64,000 bases of DNA from Gammaproteobacteria bacterium RIFCSPHIGHO2_02_FULL_42_43. GTDB lineage: Bacteria > Pseudomonadota > Gammaproteobacteria > Coxiellales > Coxiellaceae. The first letter of the stretch is position 1. The number at the start of each line of letters is the position of its first letter. The translations under genes were made by a program, and so were the position numbers. The DNA lies in contig MGXR01000006.1 of assembly GCA_001801425.1 (NCBI GenBank), positions 186,001 through 250,000 of the forward strand, written 5' to 3'. Positions 1-8,484 of this stretch are shown here, piece by piece. The notes below the pieces were generated by a model. That model saw only the letters and a program-made list of their open reading frames with translations, ran no database searches and was not told the origin of the DNA.

Positions 1-193
1 ATTTTTTCTTGAATTTTTCAAGGCGACCGGATGTGTCCATCAGTTTTTGTGTGCCAGTGAAAAATGGATGGCACTGCGAGCAAATTTCAATGTGCAAATC
101 CTTTCTGCCAACGGTCGAGCGCGTTTTGAATATGTGGCCGCAACTGCACGTTACCGTCACTGCTTCGTATTTTGGGTGAATATCTGCTTTCAT
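1..193 (-). CDS. rpmE: 50S ribosomal protein L31 (3' end outside window)
   Basis: Structural protein of the large ribosomal subunit. Sixty-four codons are visible and the C-terminus lies outside the window. The protein begins [12 protein letters not shown], typical of L31. It has the zinc-binding arrangement of the C+ form: Cys16 and Cys18 (CxC), then Cys38 and Cys41 (CxxC). The start is the ATG at 193 on the minus strand. It lies downstream of prpD on the same strand, with about 60 bp between them. I see no distinct promoter in that gap. Confidence 0.93.
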   Translation of the reverse strand, partial: MKADIHPKYEAVTVTCSCGHIFKTRSTVGRKDLHIEICSQCHPFFTGTQKLMDTSGRLEKFKKK

Positions 194-255
194 GGTTCTT
201 CTCACTAATGTAAGTTGCGCAAAGAATAACGAAAAATGAACACGCTGGCAACAGA

Positions 256-1668
256 TTATTGTTGCAAACTCAACTCATCCATCCACCGATCCACTGGCGT
301 TTTAAAAAGCGTTTCGCGGTTGAGCGCTACAGAGATAATTTGTTCTGCCTGTACTGTTGAGTATTGTTGTTTTGCGGCACGCTTGAATTTATCGATGAGC
401 AACGGAATTCCTTCACTGCGACGGCGTTGGTGACCGATTGGGTATTCCACTGTGATCACATCCGATTGTGTGCCGTCTCTAAAAATAATTTGCACGCTGT
501 TGGCAATGGATCGTTTGTTAGGATCCAAATAATCTTGACTGAATTTTTTGTCTTCGGATACGTGCATTTTTGCGCGCAGCTGATCGATGCGTGGATCGCT
601 CGCCATTTTATTTTCATAATGCGCCGCGGTTAATTCACCGAAAATTAAACCAATTGCAATCATGTATTCCAAGCAGTGATCGCGATCAGCGGGATTATGT
701 AACGGACCTTGCTTGCTGATGATGCGCATCGCACTTTCCTGCGTTTTTACTATGATTTTGTCGATGTCGCTGAAACGATTTTTAACAATTGAGTGCAATT
801 GTAATGCGCATTCAACCGCAGTTTGCGCGTGAAATTCCGCAGGAAATGAAATTTTAAATAAAATATTTTCCATGACGTAAGTTTCAAATGGGCGCGATAA
901 CACGAAAGATTTTTTGCGAAATAAAACATCATAAAACCCCCACGTTTTTGCAGATAACGCGGTGGGGTAACCCATTTCGCCGGTTTCTGCGATTAACGCC
1001 AAACGCACGCCGCGACTCGTGGCATCACCTGCCGCCCATGATTTTCGAGAACCTGTGTTGGGAAAATGACGATAGGTGCGAAGCGACTGTCCGTCTAACC
1101 ACGCATTGGAAATCGCATTATTCATTTGATCTTTGGTTGCACCGAGTAAATGGGAAACGACCGCGGTCGTTGCTACTTTCACCAGCACCACATGATCTAA
1201 TCCGACTTGATTAAAACTATTTTCTAACGCCAGAACGCCTTGAATTTCGTGTGCTTTGATGAGTGCGGTTAACACATCGTGAATTGTTATTGTTTGTTGA
1301 CGCGCGCGATTGAGGTAATCACACACTGCCAAAATTCCACCCAAATTATCGGAAGGATGTCCCCATTCGGCGGCGAGAAACGTGTCATTGTAATCAAGCC
1401 AACGAATGAGTGTGCCGATATTAAATGCGGCTTGCACAGGCTCTAATTCGAAAGCAGTGCCAGGCACGCGCGCGCCGTTTTTTAATGTAGCACCTGGTAC
1501 CACAGGCCCCAACAATTTTGTGCAGGCGGGAAATTGCAATGCCATCCAAGCGCACGCCATGCTATCGAGCAAATCGTAATATGCAGTGGTGATCGCGAGT
1601 TCACTATTTATTTTGTAGTCGACCACGTAATCTGTGATGGATTGAATAACCGAATCAAATTTATTCAT
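256..1668 (-). CDS. prpD: 2-methylcitrate dehydratase (MmgE/PrpD family)
   Basis: Dehydrates 2-methylcitrate to 2-methyl-cis-aconitate in the cytosolic methylcitrate cycle, which disposes of propionyl-CoA. The 470-residue protein is close to the usual PrpD length of about 480. It shows the family motifs DYNDT (92-96) and WGHPSDN (102-108), followed by a Gly-rich helical stretch. The start codon overlaps the 3' end of prpC by 8 nt in another frame, so the two are translationally coupled. No methylisocitrate lyase (prpB) or propionyl-CoA synthetase lies beside it, so the rest of the pathway would have to be elsewhere. MmgE-type assignment rather than strict PrpD remains possible, but the prpC partner favours PrpD. 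Confidence 0.92.
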   Translation of the reverse strand: MNKFDSVIQSITDYVVDYKINSELAITTAYYDLLDSMACAWMALQFPACTKLLGPVVPGATLKNGARVPGTAFELEPVQAAFNIGTLIRWLDYNDTFLAAEWGHPSDNLGGILAVCDYLNRARQQTITIHDVLTALIKAHEIQGVLALENSFNQVGLDHVVLVKVATTAVVSHLLGATKDQMNNAISNAWLDGQSLRTYRHFPNTGSRKSWAAGDATSRGVRLALIAETGEMGYPTALSAKTWGFYDVLFRKKSFVLSRPFETYVMENILFKISFPAEFHAQTAVECALQLHSIVKNRFSDIDKIIVKTQESAMRIISKQGPLHNPADRDHCLEYMIAIGLIFGELTAAHYENKMASDPRIDQLRAKMHVSEDKKFSQDYLDPNKRSIANSVQIIFRDGTQSDVITVEYPIGHQRRRSEGIPLLIDKFKRAAKQQYSTVQAEQIISVALNRETLFKTPVDRWMDELSLQQ

Positions 1669-2776
1669 GTGGGTAAGCTCTCGGTGCGGGCCCTGTGTAT
1701 TCTGACAGGGGGCGAATTAATTTGTTATTGCTGCGTTGCTCGATTACGTGCGCCGACCAGCCAGCGGTTCTTGCGAACACAAACATCGGCGTGAAAAATT
1801 CTGTTGGGATGCCGCAAAAATAATACGCTGATGCGCTGTAAAAATCCAAATTTGCAAACATTTTTTTCTCTTGTTTCATGATAGATTCGATGGTTTCAGA
1901 TACCGCAAAAACAACGCGATCTGGATTTAATTCACTTAATTTTTTGGATTGTTGTTTAATGATTTCGGATCGGGGATCGCCAGTTTTATACACGCGATGG
2001 CCAAATCCCATGATTAATTTTTTTTGCTCCAGTAATGCATGCACGCCTTTGGTCGCTTCTTCCACCGATGAAAACTGCCGAATTAATTTTAATGCTTCTT
2101 CGTTGGCGCCACCGTGCAAGGGACCACGCAGTGTGCCGATAGCGGTGCAAATACACGAATAAAAATCTGATAATGTTGCGGCTGTCACGCGCGCTGCAAA
2201 TGTGGATGCGTTGAATTCATGTTCAGCATATAAAATTAACGACGTGTTAATTGTATCTATCGCATTTTTATCCGATGTTTTTCCATGCAATAGATGCAGA
2301 AAATATTCGCCGAGTGTGCGATCCGTCGATACTGTTTCAATTTTTTTTCCGTGTTGATGGAAGTGATACCAGTAAAGCAGCATGGCAGGAAAAGTGGCGA
2401 GCAGTCGATTCGCAATCGCATACTGATCGTGCGATTTGTTTTCTGGCTCAATCGTCCCTAGCACAGAACAACCGGTGCGTAACACATCCATGGGATGTGC
2501 ACTTTTGGGAATTTTTTCTAAAATTTCTTTGAGTGCAACAGGCAGTGCACGCAATTGCATGAGGGAATTTTGGTAATCTGTTAATTCTTTTTTGCTGGGT
2601 AAATTCCCATAAATTAATAAATAGGCGACGGCTTCAAAGCTTGATTTTTCCACGAGATCATGAATTTCATAACCGCGATAATGCAATCCTGTACCCTCGT
2701 GCCCCACCATTGAAATAGCTGATTCGCCTGCGATAATACCCGCGAGCCCCGATGCTTTATTTTTTGGTTCGGTCAT
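1661..2776 (-). CDS. prpC: 2-methylcitrate synthase / citrate synthase family
   Basis: Condenses propionyl-CoA with oxaloacetate to 2-methylcitrate, the first step of the methylcitrate cycle. The 371-residue protein is the short form typical of PrpC; hexameric GltA is longer. Catalytic residues of the citrate synthase fold are visible: His221 in [11 protein letters not shown], His260 in the signature GFGHRVYK, and Asp311 in NLDFYSA. It is first in a two-gene minus-strand unit with prpD. Only 38 bp separate its ATG from the ATG of the divergent Cys-rich gene, so its promoter must be compact or lie inside that gene. A role as a second citrate synthase cannot be excluded, but linkage to prpD makes PrpC the best call. 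Confidence 0.92.
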   Translation of the reverse strand: MTEPKNKASGLAGIIAGESAISMVGHEGTGLHYRGYEIHDLVEKSSFEAVAYLLIYGNLPSKKELTDYQNSLMQLRALPVALKEILEKIPKSAHPMDVLRTGCSVLGTIEPENKSHDQYAIANRLLATFPAMLLYWYHFHQHGKKIETVSTDRTLGEYFLHLLHGKTSDKNAIDTINTSLILYAEHEFNASTFAARVTAATLSDFYSCICTAIGTLRGPLHGGANEEALKLIRQFSSVEEATKGVHALLEQKKLIMGFGHRVYKTGDPRSEIIKQQSKKLSELNPDRVVFAVSETIESIMKQEKKMFANLDFYSASAYYFCGIPTEFFTPMFVFARTAGWSAHVIEQRSNNKLIRPLSEYTGPAPRAYPHE

Positions 2777-2814
2777 GACAGTATTTCCCTGTGAACGGTT
2801 GTCGGAGTATTGTA

Positions 2815-3147
2815 ATGCAAAAACAAAAGTTATTCATATCCATCGCGTTGTTATTGACAACGGTGAGTGTAACGGCAGCGCAGTGTATGCAATACCAAAC
2901 AATCTGCGATACCGTATCGGTGTGTAGCGAATCCACTTCAGTGCCTGGGGATTGTTACGAATGTTCCAAGCCGCCGCGCTCGGTGACGTCGGGGCAACCG
3001 CCTGTGACACGTGCCACGTGTCAATTGCGTGTTGTGAACGATCTTGAAAACATGGGGTATCATTGTCAGCGTACCACCACAGAAAAATCGTGCCCTAAGA
3101 AAATAAAAAAATACCTTTGTAAACAAACTTGTATTCGACATTCTTAA
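2815..3147 (+). CDS. small secreted cysteine-rich protein, unknown function
   Basis: I do not recognise the family. The predicted protein has 110 residues. It starts with a lysine-containing segment and a hydrophobic stretch (MQKQKLFISIALLLTTVS...TAA) that looks like a cleavable signal peptide. The mature part holds ten cysteines in about 88 residues, an even number suggesting disulphide bonds in the periplasm or outside the cell. An in-frame start 24 nt upstream is possible, but the ATG at 2815 follows CGGAG with a 6-nt gap and sits directly before the signal peptide. It diverges from prpC across a 38-bp gap and is followed by a possible terminator. Confidence 0.6.
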   Translation: MQKQKLFISIALLLTTVSVTAAQCMQYQTICDTVSVCSESTSVPGDCYECSKPPRSVTSGQPPVTRATCQLRVVNDLENMGYHCQRTTTEKSCPKKIKKYLCKQTCIRHS

Positions 3148-3173
3148 TCAAGCATCTTTTAATACGCATTGTC

Positions 3174-3203
3174 TTCATGCTAACATGAATGCCCTATTTT
3201 TTT
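3174..3203 (+). terminator. possible Rho-independent terminator after the Cys-rich gene
   Basis: TTCATG-CTAA-CATGAA forms a 6-bp stem with a 4-nt loop, followed after a short spacer by a run of seven T. The stem is weak and AT-rich, so the call is tentative. Confidence 0.35.
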
Positions 3204-3216
3204 GAGAGAATAAGCT

Positions 3217-4491
3217 GTGTCATCCGCATCTGTTTCTAATTTTCGAAAAGCGCATACGATTTGTTATCCTTGGATCGTTATCTCTCTTTGTGCTTTGTTT
3301 TTGGTGTACAAGTACGTATTGCAGGTGTATCCGAGTGTCATCACCAATGACCTCATGCGGGAATTCCATTTGGATGGTGTTGGCATTGGCAATTTGGGTG
3401 CCACGTTTTTTTATTCGTATTTGATCGTGCAGTTATTTGCGGGACCGTTGCTTGATAAATTGGGTGCGCGATTTCTCGTGGCGGTTGCGATTTTAACGTG
3501 CGCAGTTGGTGCCATTGGTTTTTCGCGCGCGGATACGCTGGTCGATGTGTTACTGTTTCGCGCATTAATGGGCGCGGGTGCGGCTTTTGCCACCATCGGT
3601 TATTTGAAAATTGGAGCAGCATGGTTTGATCAAAAGCGTTATGCGTTTGTCAGCGGTTTTGTTGCAACGGCTGCTATGATGGGATCGATGGCAGGGCAAT
3701 TGCCGTTTGCTATCGCCGTAGAGCACATTGGTTGGCAGCATAGTTTGTTGTATTGCGGTATTTTTGGTGCCATTTTTGCGGTTGTTTTTTATTTAGTGGT
3801 GCGCAGTGATCCGCAACATATGCAGACTGAATCTTCGCCGATGGAGCTGCGAAATATTCGTTTCAAAGACATTGTTGCCTTGTTGAAGTTGCCATGGAAT
3901 TGGTGGTTAATGTGTTATGCGGGTTTTGCATTTTCGCCGCTCGCCGTATTTTGTGGTTTGTGGGGCGATGCATTTTTGCAATCCGTTTATCATGTGAGTA
4001 AAGCGAATGCGGCAACGTTAACGTCGATGTCGTTTTTGGGCTTGGCGATTGGTGCGCCGATATTGGGATATGTTTCCGATCGTTTGTCGAATCGCATTAG
4101 CGTTATGTGGTTTGGTTTGTCGTTGGCATTTGTGGGATTGTTAGGCGCTTTATATTTGCCTGTGCAGTCGCATTGGGTGGTTGGCACCTTGCTATTTATT
4201 TTTGGATTTGGCACCGGCGCTTATTTGCTGATTTTTCCACTCGGAAAAGAGTTGAATGTGATTGGTATGGTTGCGACTGTGCTTGCGTTTATCAATACGG
4301 GTGACGCAGTGATTGGCACTTTTACCGAGCCTTTACTGGGAAAATTGCTGGATCATTTTAGGCAGGGGGCGATGCGTCACGGTATCCCGTATTTCAGTAG
4401 TTACGATTATCATTTGTCTATGATCGTCTTGCCGATTTATTTGTTGATCGCATTTGCGTTTTTATATCTCGTGAAAAAAGCGATAAAATAA
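3217..4491 (+). CDS. MFS transporter (12 membrane segments)
   Basis: Inner-membrane secondary carrier of the major facilitator superfamily, 424 residues, with about twelve hydrophobic segments in two six-helix halves. The motif-A-like loop GPLLDKLGARF lies between helices 2 and 3. A second copy, GAPILGYVSDRLSNR, is in the second half. The substrate cannot be read from sequence; distant relatives include sugar-phosphate and organic-acid carriers. The GTG start at 3217 follows GAGAG at a suitable distance. It is directly followed, 9 nt later, by pncB, so it could supply a precursor for NAD salvage, although that is only contextual. Confidence 0.85.
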   Translation: MSSASVSNFRKAHTICYPWIVISLCALFLVYKYVLQVYPSVITNDLMREFHLDGVGIGNLGATFFYSYLIVQLFAGPLLDKLGARFLVAVAILTCAVGAIGFSRADTLVDVLLFRALMGAGAAFATIGYLKIGAAWFDQKRYAFVSGFVATAAMMGSMAGQLPFAIAVEHIGWQHSLLYCGIFGAIFAVVFYLVVRSDPQHMQTESSPMELRNIRFKDIVALLKLPWNWWLMCYAGFAFSPLAVFCGLWGDAFLQSVYHVSKANAATLTSMSFLGLAIGAPILGYVSDRLSNRISVMWFGLSLAFVGLLGALYLPVQSHWVVGTLLFIFGFGTGAYLLIFPLGKELNVIGMVATVLAFINTGDAVIGTFTEPLLGKLLDHFRQGAMRHGIPYFSSYDYHLSMIVLPIYLLIAFAFLYLVKKAIK

Positions 4492-4500
4492 TCGAGTGGT

Positions 4501-5832
4501 ATGTCGATGCGCCCGTCTGCTTTGTTAACCGATTTTTATCAACTGAGCATGGCGCAAAGTTATTGGCAAGCGGGCATTCACGATCGAAATGCCGTATTTC
4601 ACGTGTTTTTTCGCCGCAATCCAATTCGAGATCGTTACGTCGTTGCTGCGGGTTTGCAGCGCGTGATCGATTTTCTCAATGATTTTCATTTCACTTCAGA
4701 AGATATTGATTATCTAGCATCGCTTTCTCAAACAAAGTTTTCAAAAGATTTTTTAGTGTATTTAAAAAAATTGCGATTCACGGGCGATATCGATGCAGCA
4801 CCCGAAGGCAGTGTTGTATTTGCGAATGAGCCGCTGCTGCGAATTCGTGCACCGTTGGCGTTGTGTCAGTTGTTGGAAACGCCGCTTGTTAACGCACTCA
4901 ATTTTTCTTCAGCGGTCGCAACAATGGCTTCTCGCTTTCGCATGCTAGCTCCCGATGATTTGTTATTTGAATTTGGTTTGCGTCGTGCACAAGGTCCTGA
5001 CGGTGGATTAACGGCGAGCCGTTCGGCGTATTTGGGTGGCTTTGATGCAACATCCAACACACTCGCCGGAAAATTATTCCACATTCCGGTGATTGGTACG
5101 ATGGCCCACAGTTTTATTATGGCATTTGACGATGAAAAAACGGCATTTGAAACCTATGCGGCGCTCAATCCCGATAATGTAATTTTATTGGTAGATACGT
5201 ATGACACTTTAAAAGGCGTTGATCGCGCTATCGCTATTCCCAATCTCAAAGCGATACGTTTGGATTCTGGCGATTTGAATGCGTTGAGCAAAGCGGCGCG
5301 AGAAAAATTAGATCGCGCAGGATTATCGCATGTTAAGATTTTTGCGAGTGGTGATATTCATGAAACCATGCTGGCAGAATTAAAAAAACAACGCGCGCCG
5401 ATTGATGGCTGGGGTGTGGGTACACATCTCTCGACATCGTATGAACAGCCAGCATTAGATATGGTTTACAAATTGGGTGCGATTGAAAAAAATGGGCAGT
5501 TTAGTTATCGGCTGAAGCGTTCTGACAACAATCGAAAAACCAGTGATCCCGGTATCTTGCAAGTGAAACGATTGACGGAAAATAAACGCTGGTTGCGTGA
5601 TGTAATTTACGATATACAATCTCCTGTGATATCGAATGCGACCGCAGAAGATTTGTTAAAACCCATTTTTCAAAGCGGCCGTTTAGTTTATTCTTCTGTA
5701 AAATTATCACAAAGTCGCGAATATTGTTTGCAGCAAGTGCAGCAGTATCACGCATCACCTGATTTTGTGGTTGAGCGAGACGCTGTATTAATCGATTTGA
5801 AAAATAGTTTATTAAAAAAATATGATGAATGA
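4501..5832 (+). CDS. pncB: nicotinate phosphoribosyltransferase
   Basis: Joins nicotinate and phosphoribosyl pyrophosphate to give nicotinate mononucleotide, the entry of the Preiss-Handler NAD salvage route. The 443 residues match the NAPRTase family. The N-terminus LLTDFYQLSMAQSYW and the central phosphoribosyl-binding part, with FGLRRAQGPDGG, GTMAHSFIM and the IRLDSGDL strand, are typical. The C-terminal part is lysine-rich. GAGTGG just before the ATG at 4501 acts as ribosome-binding site. Its last codons overlap the start of pncA by 11 nt, so both salvage enzymes come from one mRNA. Confidence 0.95.
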   Translation: MSMRPSALLTDFYQLSMAQSYWQAGIHDRNAVFHVFFRRNPIRDRYVVAAGLQRVIDFLNDFHFTSEDIDYLASLSQTKFSKDFLVYLKKLRFTGDIDAAPEGSVVFANEPLLRIRAPLALCQLLETPLVNALNFSSAVATMASRFRMLAPDDLLFEFGLRRAQGPDGGLTASRSAYLGGFDATSNTLAGKLFHIPVIGTMAHSFIMAFDDEKTAFETYAALNPDNVILLVDTYDTLKGVDRAIAIPNLKAIRLDSGDLNALSKAAREKLDRAGLSHVKIFASGDIHETMLAELKKQRAPIDGWGVGTHLSTSYEQPALDMVYKLGAIEKNGQFSYRLKRSDNNRKTSDPGILQVKRLTENKRWLRDVIYDIQSPVISNATAEDLLKPIFQSGRLVYSSVKLSQSREYCLQQVQQYHASPDFVVERDAVLIDLKNSLLKKYDE

Positions 5833-6412
5833 AAATGTTGCATTGCTACTGATCGATTTGCAAAATGATTTTTGCAGCGGCGGTAATTTAGCGGTGCCCG
5901 ATGGTGATACCGTGATCGCCATTGCCAATCAACTCATGCCAAATTTTCGCACGATTATCGCAACGCAAGATTGGCATCCCGCTAATCACAGCAGTTTTGA
6001 AACGTTGTGGCCCGTGCATTGCGTGCAACATTCTCATGGTGCTGAATTTCATCCCCAACTCCACACAAAATTTTTTACGAACATTATTCAAAAAGGCACA
6101 GATCCCGCGATTGACAGCTACAGCGCATTTTATGACAACGCACATCAAAAAAGTACGGGACTAACCGACTGGCTTCGCGAGAAAAAAATCGATACGCTGT
6201 ATGTCATGGGATTGGCGACGGATTATTGCGTAAAATTTTCTTGTTTAGATGCGATTGCCGATGGATTTACCGTATATTGTATTGAAGCAGGTTGCCGCGG
6301 TGTGAATGTGAAACCAAATGATGTTGATCAGGCGATACAAGAAATGAAAACGCGCGGTGTAATATTAATAAAATCTGAGCCGCGCGCGTTAGCAAGCGGT
6401 TCTTCTGGATAA
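5822..6412 (+). CDS. pncA: nicotinamidase / pyrazinamidase
   Basis: Hydrolyses nicotinamide to nicotinate, the substrate of the upstream pncB enzyme. It is an isochorismatase-fold cysteine hydrolase. The catalytic triad is visible as Asp12 (LLIDLQNDF), Lys91 (QKGTDP) and Cys136 (GLATDYCV). Metal ligands are Asp50, His52 (QDWHP) and His66 (WPVHC). At 196 residues it is slightly shorter than enteric PncA. The start lies inside the end of pncB and has no separate ribosome-binding site, implying coupled translation. The last residues (EPRALASGSSG) are encoded by a copy of the dispersed GC-rich repeat, an in-frame insertion that seems to have supplied the stop region. Confidence 0.95.
   Translation: MMNENVALLLIDLQNDFCSGGNLAVPDGDTVIAIANQLMPNFRTIIATQDWHPANHSSFETLWPVHCVQHSHGAEFHPQLHTKFFTNIIQKGTDPAIDSYSAFYDNAHQKSTGLTDWLREKKIDTLYVMGLATDYCVKFSCLDAIADGFTVYCIEAGCRGVNVKPNDVDQAIQEMKTRGVILIKSEPRALASGSSG
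6377..6402 (+). repeat. GC-rich dispersed repeat inside the 3' end of pncA
   Basis: The stretch GAGCCGCGCGCGTTAGC followed by AAGCGGTTC matches the family seen at about 8.3, 14.9 and 39.1 kb. Here it is read as codons for the C-terminus of nicotinamidase. It is inserted in frame and does not touch the catalytic core. Confidence 0.75.
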
Positions 6413-6418
6413 TCAAAA

Positions 6419-7507
6419 ATGCACGCAACCAAAATAACCATTCAATTAAAAGCAATCTCGCATAATTTAGCTGAAATTCGCCGCCTGCAACCACAATCTA
6501 AAATTGTTTGCATGATTAAAGCGAATGCCTACGGTCACGGTTTAATTCCCGTTGCCAAAGCGTTGTCTGATGCGGATGCGTTGGGCGTTGCAACGTTGAC
6601 TGAAGCGTTACAATTGCGTCATGCGGGTATCGACAAATCCATTGTTGTGATGCGCGGATTTTTAAATGCAGAAGAACTGGATATATTTCTTCGCGATGAT
6701 AAATTAATCGCCTGCGTTCATACATTATCGCAAATTGACTGCATCGAATTACATGCTCAACACAATCACGCATTATCAGTATGGCTGAAAGTGGATACGG
6801 GCATGCATCGTCTGGGGATTTCGCCAGAAGATTTTAGAGATGCCTACGCGCGGCTGTCTCGGTTAGCCTGTATAAAAAAACCATTGGTGATTTGTTCGCA
6901 TTTGGCCGATGCTGCGAATGTCGACGATACGTTTACGCAGAAACAAATTGCGTGTTTTGACAAATTGACCGCGTCGTTGCCCGTGCAAAAAAGTTTGCTC
7001 AATTCCGCCGGCATTTTATCGCAAAAAAAATCCACCTATGATTGGATACGCCCCGGATTAATTTTGTATGGTGCGTTACCATTTTCTGATACACGCCAAA
7101 AAGTATTTTCACAATTTCAATCCGCGATGACTTTTACTTCCCGGGTGATCGCGGTGAAAACGGTGAATGCGGGTGAAACGATTGGTTATACGTGCGCGTT
7201 CACAGCATCTAGAAAAATGACGATTGCAGTGGCGGGATTGGGTTATGGTGATGGCTATCCACGTAGCGCTTCGTCGGGCACACCCGTTTTAATTCACGGT
7301 CAACGTGCGCCACTTGTGGGGCATGTGTCGATGGATATGATTGCGGTGGATGTTTCTGCAATTTCGTCAGTTGAAATTGGTGATGAAGTGATTTTATGGG
7401 GAGAGCAATTACCGGTCGCTGAAATTGCCGATTACTCGCGCACCATTTCCTACGAATTATTGTGTCAATTAATCAGCAGAGGTAGGACACATGTCGACTA
7501 TGCGTGA
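6419..7507 (+). CDS. alr: alanine racemase
   Basis: PLP enzyme that interconverts L- and D-alanine to feed peptidoglycan synthesis. The 362 residues have the fold III barrel with the PLP-binding Lys34 in MIKANAYGHG. The second catalytic base, Tyr276, is in GLGYGDGYPR. The family motifs LKVDTGMHRLG and WIRPGLILYG are also present. It starts 6 nt after pncA and its end overlaps trmJ by 17 nt, so it is part of the pncB-pncA-alr-trmJ run. A degradative (DadX-like) role is possible, but no dadA is nearby. Confidence 0.95.
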   Translation: MHATKITIQLKAISHNLAEIRRLQPQSKIVCMIKANAYGHGLIPVAKALSDADALGVATLTEALQLRHAGIDKSIVVMRGFLNAEELDIFLRDDKLIACVHTLSQIDCIELHAQHNHALSVWLKVDTGMHRLGISPEDFRDAYARLSRLACIKKPLVICSHLADAANVDDTFTQKQIACFDKLTASLPVQKSLLNSAGILSQKKSTYDWIRPGLILYGALPFSDTRQKVFSQFQSAMTFTSRVIAVKTVNAGETIGYTCAFTASRKMTIAVAGLGYGDGYPRSASSGTPVLIHGQRAPLVGHVSMDMIAVDVSAISSVEIGDEVILWGEQLPVAEIADYSRTISYELLCQLISRGRTHVDYA

Positions 7508-8228
7508 TGCTTCATTTCTGTTGTCACGCATTCGCATCGTACTGATCGAAACCAGCCACCCCGGTAATATTGGTGCTGTGGCAAGAGCGATGAAAAACAT
7601 GGGGTTGAACGATCTTGTTCTGGTATCGCCGCAACGTTTTCCAGATGCAGAAGCAGTCTTTCGCGCAACAGGCGCCGATGATATTTTGCAGAAAGCCACG
7701 GTAGTTTCTGATTTTGCATCGGCGTTATCGGGATGTGATTGGGTGATTGGCGCGAGTGCGCGTCAGCGAAAATTAGCGCGTGAAATTGATGACCCCAAAA
7801 TGTGTGCGCAAAAAATTCGGGATATGATTCCGGGACGTGTCGCAATTGTATTTGGGCGAGAAAGCTGCGGTCTTACTAATGAAGAATTGTCGCTTTGTCA
7901 TGATCAAGTTTGCATTCCTGCGAACCCTGATTTTAGTTCGCTCAATTTGGCAGCGGCCGTGCAAGTGATTGCGTATGAATTGCGAATGGCGGCGTTTGAT
8001 CGCGATGCGCTGTCACGAAAAAAATATGCGGATGAGCCGCTCGCAAATGCTGCTGAAGTCGCGGGATTTTACGAACATTTGCGCGAGACATTATTGCAAT
8101 TGCATTTTTTGGATGCGAAGCAGCCCAAACGATTAATGGAACGATTGCAACTGCTTTTCAATCGTGCACATTTGACGGTGAATGAATTAAATATTTTACG
8201 TGGGATTTTAAAGGCAATACAAAAATAA
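7491..8228 (+). CDS. trmJ: tRNA (cytidine/uridine-2'-O-)-methyltransferase TrmJ
   Basis: SPOUT-class enzyme that methylates the 2'-O of nucleotide 32 in tRNA anticodon loops, using S-adenosylmethionine. The 245-residue protein has the TrmH-like N-terminal part with HPGNIGAVARAMKNMG (about residues 23-38). The trefoil-knot region contains VFGRESCGLTNEE, then PANPDFSSLNLAAAVQ. The C-terminal helical extension is typical of TrmJ. The ATG at 7491 follows AGGTAGG. It overlaps alr in another frame. A run of GC-rich repeats directly follows the stop. Confidence 0.93.
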   Translation: MSTMRDASFLLSRIRIVLIETSHPGNIGAVARAMKNMGLNDLVLVSPQRFPDAEAVFRATGADDILQKATVVSDFASALSGCDWVIGASARQRKLAREIDDPKMCAQKIRDMIPGRVAIVFGRESCGLTNEELSLCHDQVCIPANPDFSSLNLAAAVQVIAYELRMAAFDRDALSRKKYADEPLANAAEVAGFYEHLRETLLQLHFLDAKQPKRLMERLQLLFNRAHLTVNELNILRGILKAIQK

Positions 8229-8244
8229 CCACTCAGTTAATATC

Positions 8245-8365
8245 GGAGCCGCGCGCATAAATCGGGACGGAGCCGCGCGCATAAATCGGGACGGAGCCGC
8301 GCGCATAAATCGGGACGGAGCCGCGCGCATAAATCGGGACGGAGCCGCGCGCGTAAGCGAGCGGG
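8245..8365 (+). repeat. tandem GC-rich repeat array (24-bp unit, four copies plus a variant fifth)
   Basis: Four perfect units of 24 bp (GGAGCCGCGCGC then ATAAATCGGGAC) run from 8245 to 8340. The fifth unit changes into the dispersed form GGAGCCGCGCGCGTAAGC-GAGCGGG. The fifth unit can fold as CCGCGCGC-GTAA-GCGAGCGG, an 8-bp stem with one mismatch and a GNRA-type loop. It fills most of the gap between trmJ and the OPT transporter gene. Confidence 0.9.
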
Positions 8366-8410
8366 ATTTGCGAAGCAAATCATCTCATCCCATCTCATCC
8401 CATCTCATCT
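8366..8410 (+). repeat. short palindrome and 10-bp tandem repeats
   Basis: ATTTGC-GAA-GCAAAT (8366-8380) is a perfect hairpin. It is followed by two perfect copies of CATCTCATCC and a third that diverges in its last base (8381-8410). This looks like slipped-strand expansion next to the GC-rich array. Confidence 0.8.
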
Positions 8411-8484
8411 CCCAAGCCACTTCTGTTTACCAAAAAATCTGTTATGATTCAAAATTCAGTCTCAAATAACTCAGGGATTGTTTT

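Noticed and set aside
888-1214. Plus-strand frame of 108 codons within prpD
   Set aside because: Antisense to a well-matched PrpD; no family resemblance or start signal.
8245-8365. CRISPR-like array of short GC-rich repeats
   Set aside because: Units are directly tandem with no unique spacers, the same sequence occurs scattered elsewhere, and no cas gene is present.
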